A DNA stretch of 64,000 nt, from positions 16,128-80,127 of the forward strand of contig CAYRYU010000019.1 of NCBI GenBank assembly GCA_964428355.1, given 5' to 3'. Each line of letters begins with the position of its first letter. Position 1 is the stretch's first letter. The notes under the pieces were generated by a model. It did not search any database, was not told where the DNA came from, and saw only the letters and a program-made list of their open reading frames with translations. Shown here one piece after another: positions 1 through 8,395 of the stretch. The position numbers and the translations under genes were made by a program. The DNA is from CAYRYU01 sp964428355. Lineage in GTDB: Bacteria > Muiribacteriota > Ozemobacteria > Ozemobacterales > Ozemobacteraceae.

Positions 1-1145
1 TCGGCGTTCAACAGCAAAGTTTCGTTTCCCGAAACCCCAAAGGCCAGGGAATCGTGGAACCAGTTGAGAAGGGAATCCAGAAACTCCTGGATCTCGGCCA
101 GGCCGATCTTTCCGATGGCCGCAAGAAGCTGCTTTTCGAGGTCCTTCACGAGGGAGCCCTCGTAAGCCTGCTTCTGTTGCTTGACCAGCCCTTCGACGTG
201 CCCCTTCAGGATGGCTTGCAGGGACTTTGTCGAGGAGATCATGAGGTCCGAGAACATGAGGGGGAATGACTGGGGAAGTCCTGCGCTCATCAAGAGCCCG
301 CGCGCGCAGCATTTTCTGGATACCAGAAGGGGGATGTGAAAAAACGAGTCGGGCTCTTCCAGCTTCCGCAGAGCTTCTTCGAGAGACTCGCTTTCGGGAA
401 TGAGTGACTGGATGTGGAGCCCAAGTCCGACGATCGCCTGGAGGTAGTCCTGGTGAGACTGAACGAGCGGAAGGGGCATTGGCGGGAATCCCCCTTCCCG
501 GGCCAATCGCAAAGCCCGGCCGAAGTATCCTTCCGAAAGGGAATACGATTGCATCGCAGCTTCGGAAGAAAGGCCGAAAGCCCGTGAAAGGTGGTCGCGC
601 GCAGCCTGGTGGGAAGGGGTGCAGCACCGGAGAATCTCGCTCCGACTCGAAATGGTCGGAAGCACACCTTCCGGGTTTTCGGCAAGGAGCAGGAAGACCA
701 CCCTTTCGGGAGCCTCCTCGAGAATCTTCAGAAGGCAGTTCGAGGAATACTCGTTCAACCGGTCCGCAGGGTCGATCAGGAATATCCGCCATTTTCCCAT
801 GAAGGGATGGAGGACCGCCAGTTCCTGGAGTTTCCGGACCTGGTCGATCTTGATATCCTGTCCGAGCGGGGAGATGGTCGAAACGTCGGGATGGTTCCCG
901 TTCGCGATCCGTTTGCATGACAGGCACCTTCCGCAAGCCTCGGGGAAACCCGGAACGGCCATCTCGGGTTGGAGGCACTGAAGGGCGGCGGCGAAGGCCC
1001 CCGCAAGCATGTTCTTCCCCACCGACCGTTTCCCGCAAAGGAGGTAGGTCTGGCGGATCCTGCCGCGCCCCAGGGACCCGGAAAGATGGCGCGCCACATC
1101 CTCCTGGAGAAGGATGTCGGAAAACCTAACGCTTGTCGCCCGCAT
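1..1145 (-). CDS. holB: DNA polymerase III subunit delta' (partial)
   Basis: Clamp-loader subunit delta' of the replicative DNA polymerase; it helps open the sliding clamp and load it on DNA. The frame is open from an ATG at 1145 to the left edge, so the C-terminus is missing. Visible features are a P-loop-like CGKRSVGKN near residue 38, a zinc-binding CGRCLSCK followed by GNHPD, a Walker B-like IFLIDPADRLN, and LPTISSRS in place of the usual SRC motif. The P-loop ends in KN rather than KT, which fits the non-hydrolysing delta' subunit. The start overlaps the end of the upstream glycosyltransferase gene by 20 bases, so the two are probably co-transcribed. The tail after about residue 210 is family-typical helical sequence. 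Confidence 0.85.
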   Translation of the reverse strand, partial: MRATSVRFSDILLQEDVARHLSGSLGRGRIRQTYLLCGKRSVGKNMLAGAFAAALQCLQPEMAVPGFPEACGRCLSCKRIANGNHPDVSTISPLGQDIKIDQVRKLQELAVLHPFMGKWRIFLIDPADRLNEYSSNCLLKILEEAPERVVFLLLAENPEGVLPTISSRSEILRCCTPSHQAARDHLSRAFGLSSEAAMQSYSLSEGYFGRALRLAREGGFPPMPLPLVQSHQDYLQAIVGLGLHIQSLIPESESLEEALRKLEEPDSFFHIPLLVSRKCCARGLLMSAGLPQSFPLMFSDLMISSTKSLQAILKGHVEGLVKQQKQAYEGSLVKDLEKQLLAAIGKIGLAEIQEFLDSLLNWFHDSLAFGVSGNETLLLNA

Positions 1146-2178
1146 TTGCCCGGGTCATGAAGAAAACGACGCAGGTCAGGACCATCATGATGAAAAGCAG
1201 GGTTACCGCGGATTGCAGCCCTCGGTGGTTGATATCCGAGGTCAGGATGGCCAGGAGTCCGAAGCAGGTGGAGACCATCCACAGGAAACGGGTGGTGTCG
1301 GCCTGGGAAAACCCGCGTTTCAGGAGCCGGTGGTGTAGGTGCTCCTTGTCCGCCTGGAAGATCGGGACCTTCTTGAAAAACCGTCTAAGGATCGTCAGGA
1401 AAACGTCAAGCACCGGAAGCCCGAAAGCGATCAGGGGAACCACCAGCGGGAACAGGACCGATCCCTTCGTTGCACCGGCAACCGAAAGCGCGGAAGTCAT
1501 GAAACCGAGGAAATACGCCCCGGAATCGCCCATGAAGATCGAGGCGGGATAGACGTTGTACCGGAGAAAAGCGAGAAGCCCCCCCATGATCGCCGAGGTG
1601 AGGACCAGCACGTTGCCGATCGCGACCGCATCCTGCGTATAAGGGGTGATCAACCGCACCGCAACCAGGGTGGCCAGCGCGATGAATACGATCCCACCAG
1701 CCAGGCCGTCCACGCCATCAACAAGGTTGACCGTGTTCGTCAGCCCGATCACCCAGAGAAGCGTAAGGGGATACGTGAAAAGCCCTAGAGCAACCAGACC
1801 CTGGCCCGAAATGAAGTCCGTCACGAATTCGATCCGGACCTGGAAGGCGAAAAGGATCGTGCACGCGACCACCTGCCCGGCCAGCTTCACGTTTGCCGGA
1901 AGGTCGAGAATGTCATCCAGGAGCCCGATCAGGAAGATGAATGTTCCCGCCAGCATGACTCCCAGGGTTTTCGTATCCTCGTTGAGAAAAGGAAGGGAGC
2001 CCAGGAATCCGGAAAGAAACAAAGCCACCCCTCCGATGCGCGGAACGGGGGAAACGTGGATCTTCCGGCGATCCGGACGGTCGACCAACCCGATGCGCAG
2101 CGCTGCGCGCCGGATGAGGGGAACCAGGATCAACCCCGAGATCCAGGCGATCAGGAACGGCATGAAAACCTGTCTCAC
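1126..2178 (-). CDS. WecA/TagO-type undecaprenyl-phosphate sugar-1-phosphate transferase
   Basis: Polytopic inner-membrane enzyme of the MraY/WecA family (350 aa). The family moves a sugar-1-phosphate, usually GlcNAc-1-P, from a UDP-sugar to undecaprenyl phosphate to start O-antigen, enterobacterial common antigen or teichoic acid-like polymers. Seen here: about ten hydrophobic segments, the metal-binding LLDDILDLP, the NTVNLVDGVDGLAGG loop, and HLHHRLLKRGFS, which is typical of WecA/TagO and differs from MraY. The first in-frame start is GTG at 2178, nine bases after a TATAAT; an ATG at 2163 is the alternative. It overlaps holB. The exact sugar cannot be read from the sequence. Confidence 0.88.
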   Translation of the reverse strand: MRQVFMPFLIAWISGLILVPLIRRAALRIGLVDRPDRRKIHVSPVPRIGGVALFLSGFLGSLPFLNEDTKTLGVMLAGTFIFLIGLLDDILDLPANVKLAGQVVACTILFAFQVRIEFVTDFISGQGLVALGLFTYPLTLLWVIGLTNTVNLVDGVDGLAGGIVFIALATLVAVRLITPYTQDAVAIGNVLVLTSAIMGGLLAFLRYNVYPASIFMGDSGAYFLGFMTSALSVAGATKGSVLFPLVVPLIAFGLPVLDVFLTILRRFFKKVPIFQADKEHLHHRLLKRGFSQADTTRFLWMVSTCFGLLAILTSDINHRGLQSAVTLLFIMMVLTCVVFFMTRANAGDKR

Positions 2179-2186
2179 AGCCGGGG

Positions 2187-2195
2187 ATTATACCA
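2187..2195 (-). promoter_or_regulatory. extended -10 promoter of the sugar-phosphate transferase
   Basis: On the minus strand TGGTATAAT lies 2187-2195, a perfect -10 hexamer with the TGn extension. The -35 position (2210-2215, TTTCGT) is poor, as is usual for extended -10 promoters. The predicted start of transcription is about 2180, almost on the GTG at 2178, so the mRNA may be leaderless or use the ATG at 2163. Confidence 0.6.
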
Positions 2196-2226
2196 GAATC
2201 CCCAGGTGGACGAAAGTATCGGCAGA

Positions 2227-2278
2227 CCCAATTCCTGAGATTATCTGTGGTAGAATCATCCAACAGGCACGAATTGGG
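2227..2278. promoter_or_regulatory. inverted repeat around an extended -10 (sigma-factor promoter)
   Basis: CCCAATTC at 2227-2234 is repeated as its exact reverse complement GAATTGGG at 2271-2278. Between them, on the plus strand, TGGTAGAAT (2248-2256) is an extended -10. The repeat centre falls on this -10. It lies between the divergent transferase and ECF sigma genes, so it may be an operator or looping site for one or both. Confidence 0.45.
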
Positions 2279-2405
2279 GAAGACCGGACAATTAATGTAA
2301 CCCTTAGAGGAAAATGGGCATAAAGTATGTCGGGGAATGGAAATTGAACCCGCAATCGAAATCAGCTACTGTTCTCCCGCCTCGAAACGTGGGGGTCCCA
2401 TTCGC

Positions 2406-2987
2406 ATGACCGACGTTCAAGCCGCGGAAGCCGAGGCGGTCCTGATGGTCCGAAAGGGCCGCCGGAACGCCTTCCGCCTTCTGGTCGAAAACCATTGGGA
2501 ACGGATTCACAATCTTCTCAGGAGGTTCATCGGAAACGTGGAGACAGCCGAGGAACTCTGCCAGGAGTCCTTTCTTCAGGCCTATTCCTGCCTCAGCCAG
2601 TTCGACGAAACGCGCCCTTTCGGTCCCTGGATGAGCCGGGTGGCCATCAATATTGCTCTTCAATACCGGCGACGGGAGGGAAGGCGGGTGTCTCTGGTAC
2701 CCGTCGAAGATCTCGAGGTCCGGGGGGCCCTTCCAAACCCCGATTCCCAGGTTCTGGGCCGGATGATGGTCGATGAGTTCCTCGGAAAACTTCCGGAAGG
2801 ATACCGTCTCCTTTTCCTGATGAAATACTCGCTCGACCTGAGTTGCGAGGAAATGGCGGAGTTTCTTTCCGAGCCGGTTGGAACGATAAAGGGGAATCTC
2901 TACAGAGCGCGGGAAATCCTCAAGCAGGCCGTTGAATCCTCCGGACAGGGAGCCGAAGGAAAACCCAGGGAGGCGATGGAATCGTAA
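2406..2987 (+). CDS. ECF-family RNA polymerase sigma factor
   Basis: Extracytoplasmic-function sigma factor (193 aa from ATG 2406; the frame is open back to ATG 2337, but that start has no spaced ribosome site). Region 2 is visible as LCQESFLQAYSCLSQFD with the following RPFGPWMSRVAINIA, and region 4 as LPEGYRLLFLMKYSLDLS ending in a helix-turn-helix with GTIKGNLYRAREILK. Two sigma regions and no others is the ECF pattern. Its stop TAA overlaps the start of the next gene, a zinc-finger anti-sigma protein, so the pair is translationally coupled. The stimulus is unknown. Confidence 0.88.
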   Translation: MTDVQAAEAEAVLMVRKGRRNAFRLLVENHWERIHNLLRRFIGNVETAEELCQESFLQAYSCLSQFDETRPFGPWMSRVAINIALQYRRREGRRVSLVPVEDLEVRGALPNPDSQVLGRMMVDEFLGKLPEGYRLLFLMKYSLDLSCEEMAEFLSEPVGTIKGNLYRAREILKQAVESSGQGAEGKPREAMES

Positions 2988-3934
2988 TGAAATCACCCGA
3001 GAATTGCTTCCAGAACGATGATCTCCAGGCCTTCGTCGATGGGGAACTCCCTCCCCTCAGGAAGTCCGCGGTCGAAAACCATATCGGCTCGTGCTCCGCA
3101 TGCAGAGCCCGTGTCGATGCGTTCCGCAAGGTGGATTCCCTTTTCCGCGAGGCATGCAAGCCCGGGGCCGAAGACCGGGTCAATGTTTCGAAAGTCGACA
3201 GGGTCATGCGAAGTCTTCCCGCCGTTACCGAACAACCGGGAAGCTCCTGGAGGGATCTGTTCCTGTCTTTGAAACCAGTGTTTGCATTCGGGGCGGCGCT
3301 CGTTCTCCTCATCGGTGTCGGTCTTTTCAACCGCACCCCGGCCCCTCCCGGGACCGGCCTGACCTTCTTCCTGGCCGCCGACCAGGGAAAGCCTTTTCTT
3401 GTCACCGGAAACGGTCTCCCCTGGCCAGGAGAGGAATCCGGAAAACTCGAGAGGGGAAGTTCTTATCGCCTTCCCGCCCAGAAAACCGCACGTCTTTCCT
3501 GCGGACCCCGCACCGGGATGGATATCGAGATCTCCGGTCCAGCGATCTTCGTTCCGGAGACGGATGGCTTGAAAATTGAGCTTGGCTCGGTGGTCTGCTC
3601 GCTCGATGAACCTCATCCCCCATTCAGGGTGTCGACTCCCTTCGGGGATGTCCAAAGCGTCGGCACCAGGTTTTCGGTCGTAGTGAAACCCGAGGAGATG
3701 ACCGTGGATCTCCAGAAAGGGAAGGTGAAGGTGGTGTCGAAAAAGGGCGAGCGGTTGCTCAACACCGGCGAGCAGATCCGGATCGGATCGACGGGAGACA
3801 TCGAGGCTTTCGCTCCCCCGCCGAAAACCGGTTCTGAGACGAGTTCACCGGTCCCCTTCCGCCCCGTACCCACCCCGCGCCCCACGACTGGGACGGGGGA
3901 AGACGCGGCCGGGTCGCTGAACCAGTCCTACTGA
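2987..3934 (+). CDS. zinc-finger anti-sigma factor with FecR domain
   Basis: Membrane-anchored regulator (315 aa) encoded directly after the ECF sigma factor, the ATG sharing a base with the sigma stop. Residues 10-50 hold the cytoplasmic anti-sigma zinc domain (ELPPLRKSAVENHIGSCSAC, an HxxxCxxC motif). One transmembrane segment follows near 95-112 (VFAFGAALVLLIGVGLF). The periplasmic part has a FecR-like beta domain around 195-250 (STPFGDVQSVGTRFSV, VDLQKGKVKVV) and a proline-rich tail. The family holds its sigma factor inactive until an envelope signal arrives. Having both ZAS and FecR domains in one chain is less usual. It is convergent with the next gene, with only three bases between stops. 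Confidence 0.82.
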   Translation: MKSPENCFQNDDLQAFVDGELPPLRKSAVENHIGSCSACRARVDAFRKVDSLFREACKPGAEDRVNVSKVDRVMRSLPAVTEQPGSSWRDLFLSLKPVFAFGAALVLLIGVGLFNRTPAPPGTGLTFFLAADQGKPFLVTGNGLPWPGEESGKLERGSSYRLPAQKTARLSCGPRTGMDIEISGPAIFVPETDGLKIELGSVVCSLDEPHPPFRVSTPFGDVQSVGTRFSVVVKPEEMTVDLQKGKVKVVSKKGERLLNTGEQIRIGSTGDIEAFAPPPKTGSETSSPVPFRPVPTPRPTTGTGEDAAGSLNQSY

Positions 3935-3937
3935 GGT

Positions 3938-4393
3938 TCATTTCAGCAGCTCGCCCACCCGGTCGACGCTCTTGTTCGCGACTTCGAAGATAGGCTTCAA
4001 AAGGGCAAACTGGGGGACGAAATCGTCGGGAAGCTTGAGCCGGTATTTCAGTTTGTATCCCCCCCAGGGGTTTTCCCGCATGTTCATCTGAACAGGGCCT
4101 TCCATTATCTTCCTTGCATCGACATACCCGTCGATCGCGGCAAGAAGGGCGTTTTTCAGGTCCCCGTCCTCCAGCTTCGCCACGGCTTCGGCGGTGGATT
4201 TCTGGGCCTTCTCGATCAAGGGGTTGATTTCCTTCGGGGGAACGGCAACCTTGGCGATGGCCTGGATCTTCTTCAGATCCTGGAAGGCATCCTTGGCGGA
4301 TTTGAGCTTCCCCGTGATCTGCTCGCATCCAACGGAAAACGCCATTGAAAGAGCCAAAAGGAGAAACCCTGCACGAAGGGTCAGTTTCATCAT
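3938..4393 (-). CDS. small lipoprotein, unknown function
   Basis: A 151-residue predicted lipoprotein. The N-terminus has a hydrophobic signal and lipobox ending FSVGC at residue 23. The mature part is helical and lysine-rich up to about residue 80 (KLKSAKDAFQDLKKIQAIAK), then more mixed. The ribosome site GGAGGAAA stands nine bases before the first of two ATG codons, and a good promoter lies at 4443-4471. I do not recognise the family. It is monocistronic and convergent with the anti-sigma gene, so a role in the same envelope response is possible but not shown. Confidence 0.75.
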   Translation of the reverse strand: MMKLTLRAGFLLLALSMAFSVGCEQITGKLKSAKDAFQDLKKIQAIAKVAVPPKEINPLIEKAQKSTAEAVAKLEDGDLKNALLAAIDGYVDARKIMEGPVQMNMRENPWGGYKLKYRLKLPDDFVPQFALLKPIFEVANKSVDRVGELLK

Positions 4394-4442
4394 CTCTCAT
4401 TTCCTCCCGAGCCGGAGGGCTCAAGGCAGCTACCTCCTCCAA

Positions 4443-4471
4443 AATATACCTCAATCGCCCCTGCCCTTCAA
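4443..4471 (-). promoter_or_regulatory. promoter of the small lipoprotein
   Basis: On the minus strand TTGAAG (4466-4471) and TATATT (4443-4448) are spaced by exactly 17 bases. Transcription would start near 4436, giving a leader of about 43 bases that contains the GGAGGAAA ribosome site. Confidence 0.6.
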
Positions 4472-4496
4472 GATCAGATCCTACCCCACCCGGGGG

Positions 4497-4525
4497 TGGA
4501 CAAGGGGGCGGTTTCGGAATAAAAT
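4497..4525 (+). promoter_or_regulatory. promoter of the kdsC-lpt operon
   Basis: TGGACA (4497-4502), a 17-base spacer, then TAAAAT (4520-4525). The predicted transcription start, about 4532, is next to the GTG start of kdsC at 4533, so the operon mRNA may begin without a leader. Confidence 0.62.
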
Positions 4526-4532
4526 ACGTCCC

Positions 4533-5099
4533 GTGACGGCAACCATCGATGCATCTCGCGCCACCCGCCTCCGGGAAGTCCGCCTTCTTCTCTTCGATTG
4601 TGACGGCGTCCTCACGGACGGCCGGATAATCCTGGGAAGCCAGGGAGAGGAACTGAAGTTCTTCTCCACCAAGGATGGAATGGGAATCGCCCTTTGGAGA
4701 AAAGCGGGGTTTCCCTGCGGATGCCTGACCGGCCGTACATCCGAGTCTCTTGCGAGGCGCGCCCGGGAGTTGGAGTTCGACGAGCTCCACCAGGGGGTTC
4801 GTGACAAAAGGCAGGTGATAACCGGAATCCTGGCTCGCCGAGGCCTGACCCATGAACAGACTGCCTACGTTGGGGATGACATCAACGATCTTCCCGTCAA
4901 GTCCCAGGTCGGATTTTTCTTCGCCCCTTCCGACGCCCATTCCTCGGTCCGCGCCCGCGCCGACCTGGTCCTCAATTCTCCGGGTGGGTCAGGGGCGGTC
5001 AGGGAAGCCATCGACCTGATACTGGAGGCGAAGGATCTCCTCGGGCCCCTGATCGAGAAATACTGTGATGAACCGACTTTCACCCCAAAAAGCTCCTGA
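4533..5099 (+). CDS. kdsC: 3-deoxy-D-manno-octulosonate 8-phosphate phosphatase (KdsC)
   Basis: Cytoplasmic HAD-type phosphatase that removes phosphate from KDO-8-P, the last step in making KDO for the LPS inner core. The protein is 188 aa, close to the usual 160-190. HAD motif I is FDCDGVLTDG (residues 23-32), motif II LTGRTS, and motif IV YVGDDINDLP. The GTG at 4533 is the only start that leaves a normal N-terminus; no ribosome site precedes it, but a promoter ends seven bases upstream. It overlaps the acyltransferase gene by about 30 bases and opens the LPS cluster. Confidence 0.9.
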   Translation: MTATIDASRATRLREVRLLLFDCDGVLTDGRIILGSQGEELKFFSTKDGMGIALWRKAGFPCGCLTGRTSESLARRARELEFDELHQGVRDKRQVITGILARRGLTHEQTAYVGDDINDLPVKSQVGFFFAPSDAHSSVRARADLVLNSPGGSGAVREAIDLILEAKDLLGPLIEKYCDEPTFTPKSS

Positions 5100-6048
5100 G
5101 CCGAACCCGCTCTCCCCAACCGGACCATCATTGGAAAGGCAGGAGAAAGTTTCCTCCCTTCGGGAAAGGGCGAGGAAATGGTACAAGACCTGCGTCCGTC
5201 AGGTGCGGGTTGTCCTGGTTTCGCGGCTGGCGTCATTGATCGAGAGGCAACCCGTCTCCCGGATCCCCCGAATTCGCGCCCTGATCTGCAATCTGCTCCC
5301 CCTTTTCTTCCGCCACGAGGAAGACCGCGCCCGGAAGTTGCTTCCGCAGGAGTTCCGAAGCCGGGCCGAAGAGATCATCCGGGGAATGAAACATAACCAG
5401 GTCATGAACCTCCTTGAGATCATCCTTTACGAGAAACTCCACGCGGCTTACCCCGACTACCTCAGGATGGATGGCGAAAAGATCCTCCGAGACGCCTATT
5501 CCCGGGGGCGCGGAATGATAATGCTTTCGGGCCACTTCGGAAACTGGGAACTGATCGGATACCACCTTGCAGCAATCGGGCTGCCGATGAACGTCATCGC
5601 GCGGCCCCAGGCGGTCGACGGAATGACGCGCCTGATGAACGAATTCAGGGAACGAAGGAACTGCACGGTCCTGATGGACAACAATCTCTCATCCGCATTC
5701 CGGCTCCTCAAGAATGGAAAGGTCATCGGAATCGTCTCGGACCTCAACGCCCGGGAGAGAGGTTTCCAAGTCCCCTTCTTCGGCCGGACCGCCTCATTCT
5801 ACCCAACCCCCGTCATTCTTTCGGTCAGGTCCGGGGCCCCACTGATCCCGATTTTCATCGAGAGGCAACCGGATGGAAGACATATCATCCGGGTTGAACC
5901 TGAAATCGTCTGGGAGGCCGGGGAATCGATGGTCCACAGGATCGGGAAGTATGTCTCCCGGTTCGAGGCGGCTTTCCGTCGGAGGCCCGATCAATGGGTG
6001 TGGTTCCACGAGCGGTACGCACACGCAGAGCTGGGAAGGGCGTCATGA
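5068..6048 (+). CDS. lipid A biosynthesis acyltransferase (LpxL/HtrB family)
   Basis: Inner-membrane acyltransferase that adds a secondary acyl chain to lipid A (about 326 aa; family about 300-320). The catalytic HX4E motif is seen in LSGHFGNWELIG around residue 156. It is followed by the family block DLNARERGFQVPFFG and the C-terminal RPDQWVWFHERY. The ATG at 5068 follows a GTG at 5065, either of which could serve; both lie inside the end of kdsC. The next gene, lptC, begins two bases after the stop. A disordered proline-rich stretch of some 20 residues precedes the helical N-terminal part. Which acyl position it modifies cannot be decided. Confidence 0.88.
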   Translation: MNRLSPQKAPEPNPLSPTGPSLERQEKVSSLRERARKWYKTCVRQVRVVLVSRLASLIERQPVSRIPRIRALICNLLPLFFRHEEDRARKLLPQEFRSRAEEIIRGMKHNQVMNLLEIILYEKLHAAYPDYLRMDGEKILRDAYSRGRGMIMLSGHFGNWELIGYHLAAIGLPMNVIARPQAVDGMTRLMNEFRERRNCTVLMDNNLSSAFRLLKNGKVIGIVSDLNARERGFQVPFFGRTASFYPTPVILSVRSGAPLIPIFIERQPDGRHIIRVEPEIVWEAGESMVHRIGKYVSRFEAAFRRRPDQWVWFHERYAHAELGRAS

Positions 6049-6049
6049 A

Positions 6050-7269
6050 GTGAAGAATTTCTTCCTGAGTCTCTGGTTCTGGGCTTTGGTACTTGGCCTT
6101 TTCCTCTGGATAATCCTCGGAGAAAGCGAGTTCGAAAAGGAAGCCCAGAGCAAGTATGTGAAGCAGAAGATGAAGCTCACGGACGTGCATTTCAGCGAGA
6201 TCGACAAGGGGTTCGAACACGCCCGGATGTTCGCCGATTCGATCGACATGGATGACTCCCAGACGAACATGTATGCCTCCCGGGTTAGGAGCCTGTTCTT
6301 CGACCGCGAGGTCGCCACCCGGACCGGGGAGCTTGTCGCCTCNNNNNNNNNNNNNNNNNNNNNNNNNNNNNNNNNNNNNNNNNNNNNNNNNNNNNNNNNN
6401 NNNNNNNNNNNNNNNNNNNNNNNNNNNNNNNNNNNNNNNNNNGGAGCCTGTTCTTCGACCGCGAGGTCGCCACCCGGACCGGGGAGCTTGTCGCCTCCTG
6501 GGGGATCAAGAACCCCTTCGAGGCGCGGTTCTGGGGTGACGTGAAGATCCGGACTTCCGATGGGGAAAGGCTCCGCAGCGATGAGCTTCGTTACATCCTT
6601 TCCGCCAAGGATCTGGTCACCACGATGCCGGTGACGATCTGGAAGGACGACATGGTGATTACCGGGCGCGACCTTCGTTACAACACCCAGAGAAAGGAGG
6701 GGCTTCTCCAATCCGACGTCCTGATAAGGATCTGGAGTTCGGCTTCCGAAACCGCAAAAGCCTCAGGAACCCGGAAGGTTCGGGAGGCCGGAAGAGCATC
6801 TGGAACCGGCTCCATCGGTGGGTCATCGCCGTTCCCCGGTTCCGACGGCATCCATCCGCAACCCTCGAGGCCTTTGGCCAGTGGTGGAACCATGCCCCCC
6901 CCGACAGGGCCATCCACCGCAAGCCGGCCCCTGATCCGCCCAACACCCCCAAGGTTGATCATGCCACCCGGAGTGGCGACGGCTCCCAGGCTCGCGTCTT
7001 CCACCCCTTCAGGTGCCGGACGCATGCAAAGGCCGGGTGAACCGTCGTCTCTTCCAACCGCAACCTCGACCGCGACCGCACCGGAAGTCACCCAACGGAT
7101 TCCCCCATCCCCCCGCCCGAAAGATCTTCCCCCCAACGGTTCATTCCCGGACATCCGGCCTCCGGAAGAAAAAAAATCCGGAATTTCCTCGGGAACGGTT
7201 GCCCCACGAAGGCGATTTGTTGCATCATCAACGCAATCCGAATCGAAAAAGCAAGCGAATGATTTCTGA
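6050..7269 (+). CDS. lptC: LptC-like LPS export protein, split by a scaffold gap
   Basis: Bitopic inner-membrane protein that receives LPS from the LptBFG extractor and hands it to LptA. The start is GTG 6050, directly after the acyltransferase stop. Residues 4-24 are a single membrane anchor and the following beta-rich part (VTTMPVTIWKDDMVITG, LRYNTQRKEGLLQSDV) fits the LptC/OstA fold. The coding sequence contains 100 Ns (6343-6442) flanked by the same 55 bases. Removing the Ns and one copy restores one open frame of 354 codons. Beyond about residue 190 there is a 160-residue tail rich in proline, serine and threonine, absent from ordinary LptC (about 190 aa). Confidence 0.75.
6288..6497. 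other. false scaffold gap: 55-base overlap around 100 Ns
   Basis: Bases 6288-6342 and 6443-6497 are identical and flank exactly 100 Ns. The contig ends therefore overlap and were not merged. Joining 6342 to 6498 keeps the lptC frame open, so there is no missing sequence here. Confidence 0.9.
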
Positions 7270-8395
7270 AAGAACGAACCGAATACTCCGAATAACCTTT
7301 GTCGTGGCGCTTTCCATCATTTGGCAGGCTGGACCGGCTCTCGCCCTCACCTCGATCACAGCCGGGGACATGGAGATCACGAGCCGCCTGATGACTTTCG
7401 AGAACAACATCTACGTTGCCCGGGGAGGGTTGAAGGCGGTCCAGAAGGAATCCACCCTCATCGCCGACCGTGGCATCTATGACCGTTCCCTGGAGCTGGT
7501 CAAGGCGATCGACAACGTCGAGGTGACACAACCTGGATCCGTCCTCACTTCGGACTATCTCGAAGCCTACGTGAAGGAGGACCGGATCCTGGCCAAGGGG
7601 AATCCAAAACTGGTCCGAATCGTCGAACGGGAATCCAAGAGCGAAAACGGGGAGGTTTCCCGCAAGAAGACCCGGGTGGTGCTCACATGCAACGAGGTCG
7701 AGGGATTCAACAAGGAAAACCGGTTTCTCGCCAAGGGTGACGTTCACGTCATCGAACTCCCTTTTCGCGACGGGGAAAGCGAATCCGAAGCCAAGGAGAA
7801 CGAGAAGACGCCCATATCGGATCTGGTTTGCGAAACCCTCGAACTGTTCTCCGCCGAAGACAAGGCCATCGCCCGGAACGACGTGGTCATCGTCACCAAG
7901 ACCCTTCGGGCAACGGGTGACAAGGCCATCTACCTTGACAAGGAAAACCGGATGATCATCGTCGGACATGCCCATGCCTACCAGACGAGCCAGGAATCCC
8001 CGGGAGCACAGGAGCAGGTTTCGGAGCTGTTCGCGAACAAGATCATCTACTACCCCAACGAGGACAGGACAATCGCGGTCGGAGAGGTCCACGCCACGGT
8101 CTACCCGAAGGGATCGAAGGGCGGCGAGGGAAAAGACAAGAAGGAAAAGAAGAAGAAGAAAAAAGAGGAGGGGAAGGGTACCGCGTCAGGAACCGCGACG
8201 GTTTCCAGGCCCGAAACCTCCGCCCGGGCGGGTTCGAAAACCGGAGAAGGGGCTCCGAACACCGCCGAGGCAACCGTTGAGCCCCCGCCCACCGCCGAGA
8301 ATACGCCACCCGAAGGACTTCCCGAAGGAGAATACACTCCCGTCGGGGACGACCAGGGGATCCAGGCGGGAACCGACGAGGGGGGCACTCAATGA
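7259..8395 (+). CDS. lptA: LptA/OstA-like periplasmic LPS transport protein
   Basis: Periplasmic OstA-fold protein thought to form the bridge that carries LPS across the periplasm (378 aa). The N-terminus is a signal peptide (ITFVVALSIIWQAGPALA). The body repeats short beta motifs such as LTCNEVEGFNKENRFLAKGD and KAIYLDKENRMIIVGHAHAY, typical of LptA or OrganicSolventTolerance-like domains, here repeated more times than in a 185-residue LptA. A lysine block near residue 290 leads into a proline/threonine-rich tail of about 80 residues. The ATG overlaps the lptC stop by 11 bases and the gene ends in an ATGA overlap with lptB. Confidence 0.82.
   Translation: MISERTNRILRITFVVALSIIWQAGPALALTSITAGDMEITSRLMTFENNIYVARGGLKAVQKESTLIADRGIYDRSLELVKAIDNVEVTQPGSVLTSDYLEAYVKEDRILAKGNPKLVRIVERESKSENGEVSRKKTRVVLTCNEVEGFNKENRFLAKGDVHVIELPFRDGESESEAKENEKTPISDLVCETLELFSAEDKAIARNDVVIVTKTLRATGDKAIYLDKENRMIIVGHAHAYQTSQESPGAQEQVSELFANKIIYYPNEDRTIAVGEVHATVYPKGSKGGEGKDKKEKKKKKKEEGKGTASGTATVSRPETSARAGSKTGEGAPNTAEATVEPPPTAENTPPEGLPEGEYTPVGDDQGIQAGTDEGGTQ

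Noticed and set aside
6288..6497. A true tandem repeat in lptC
   Set aside because: The copies flank exactly 100 Ns and removal of one restores the frame, which marks an unmerged overlap.
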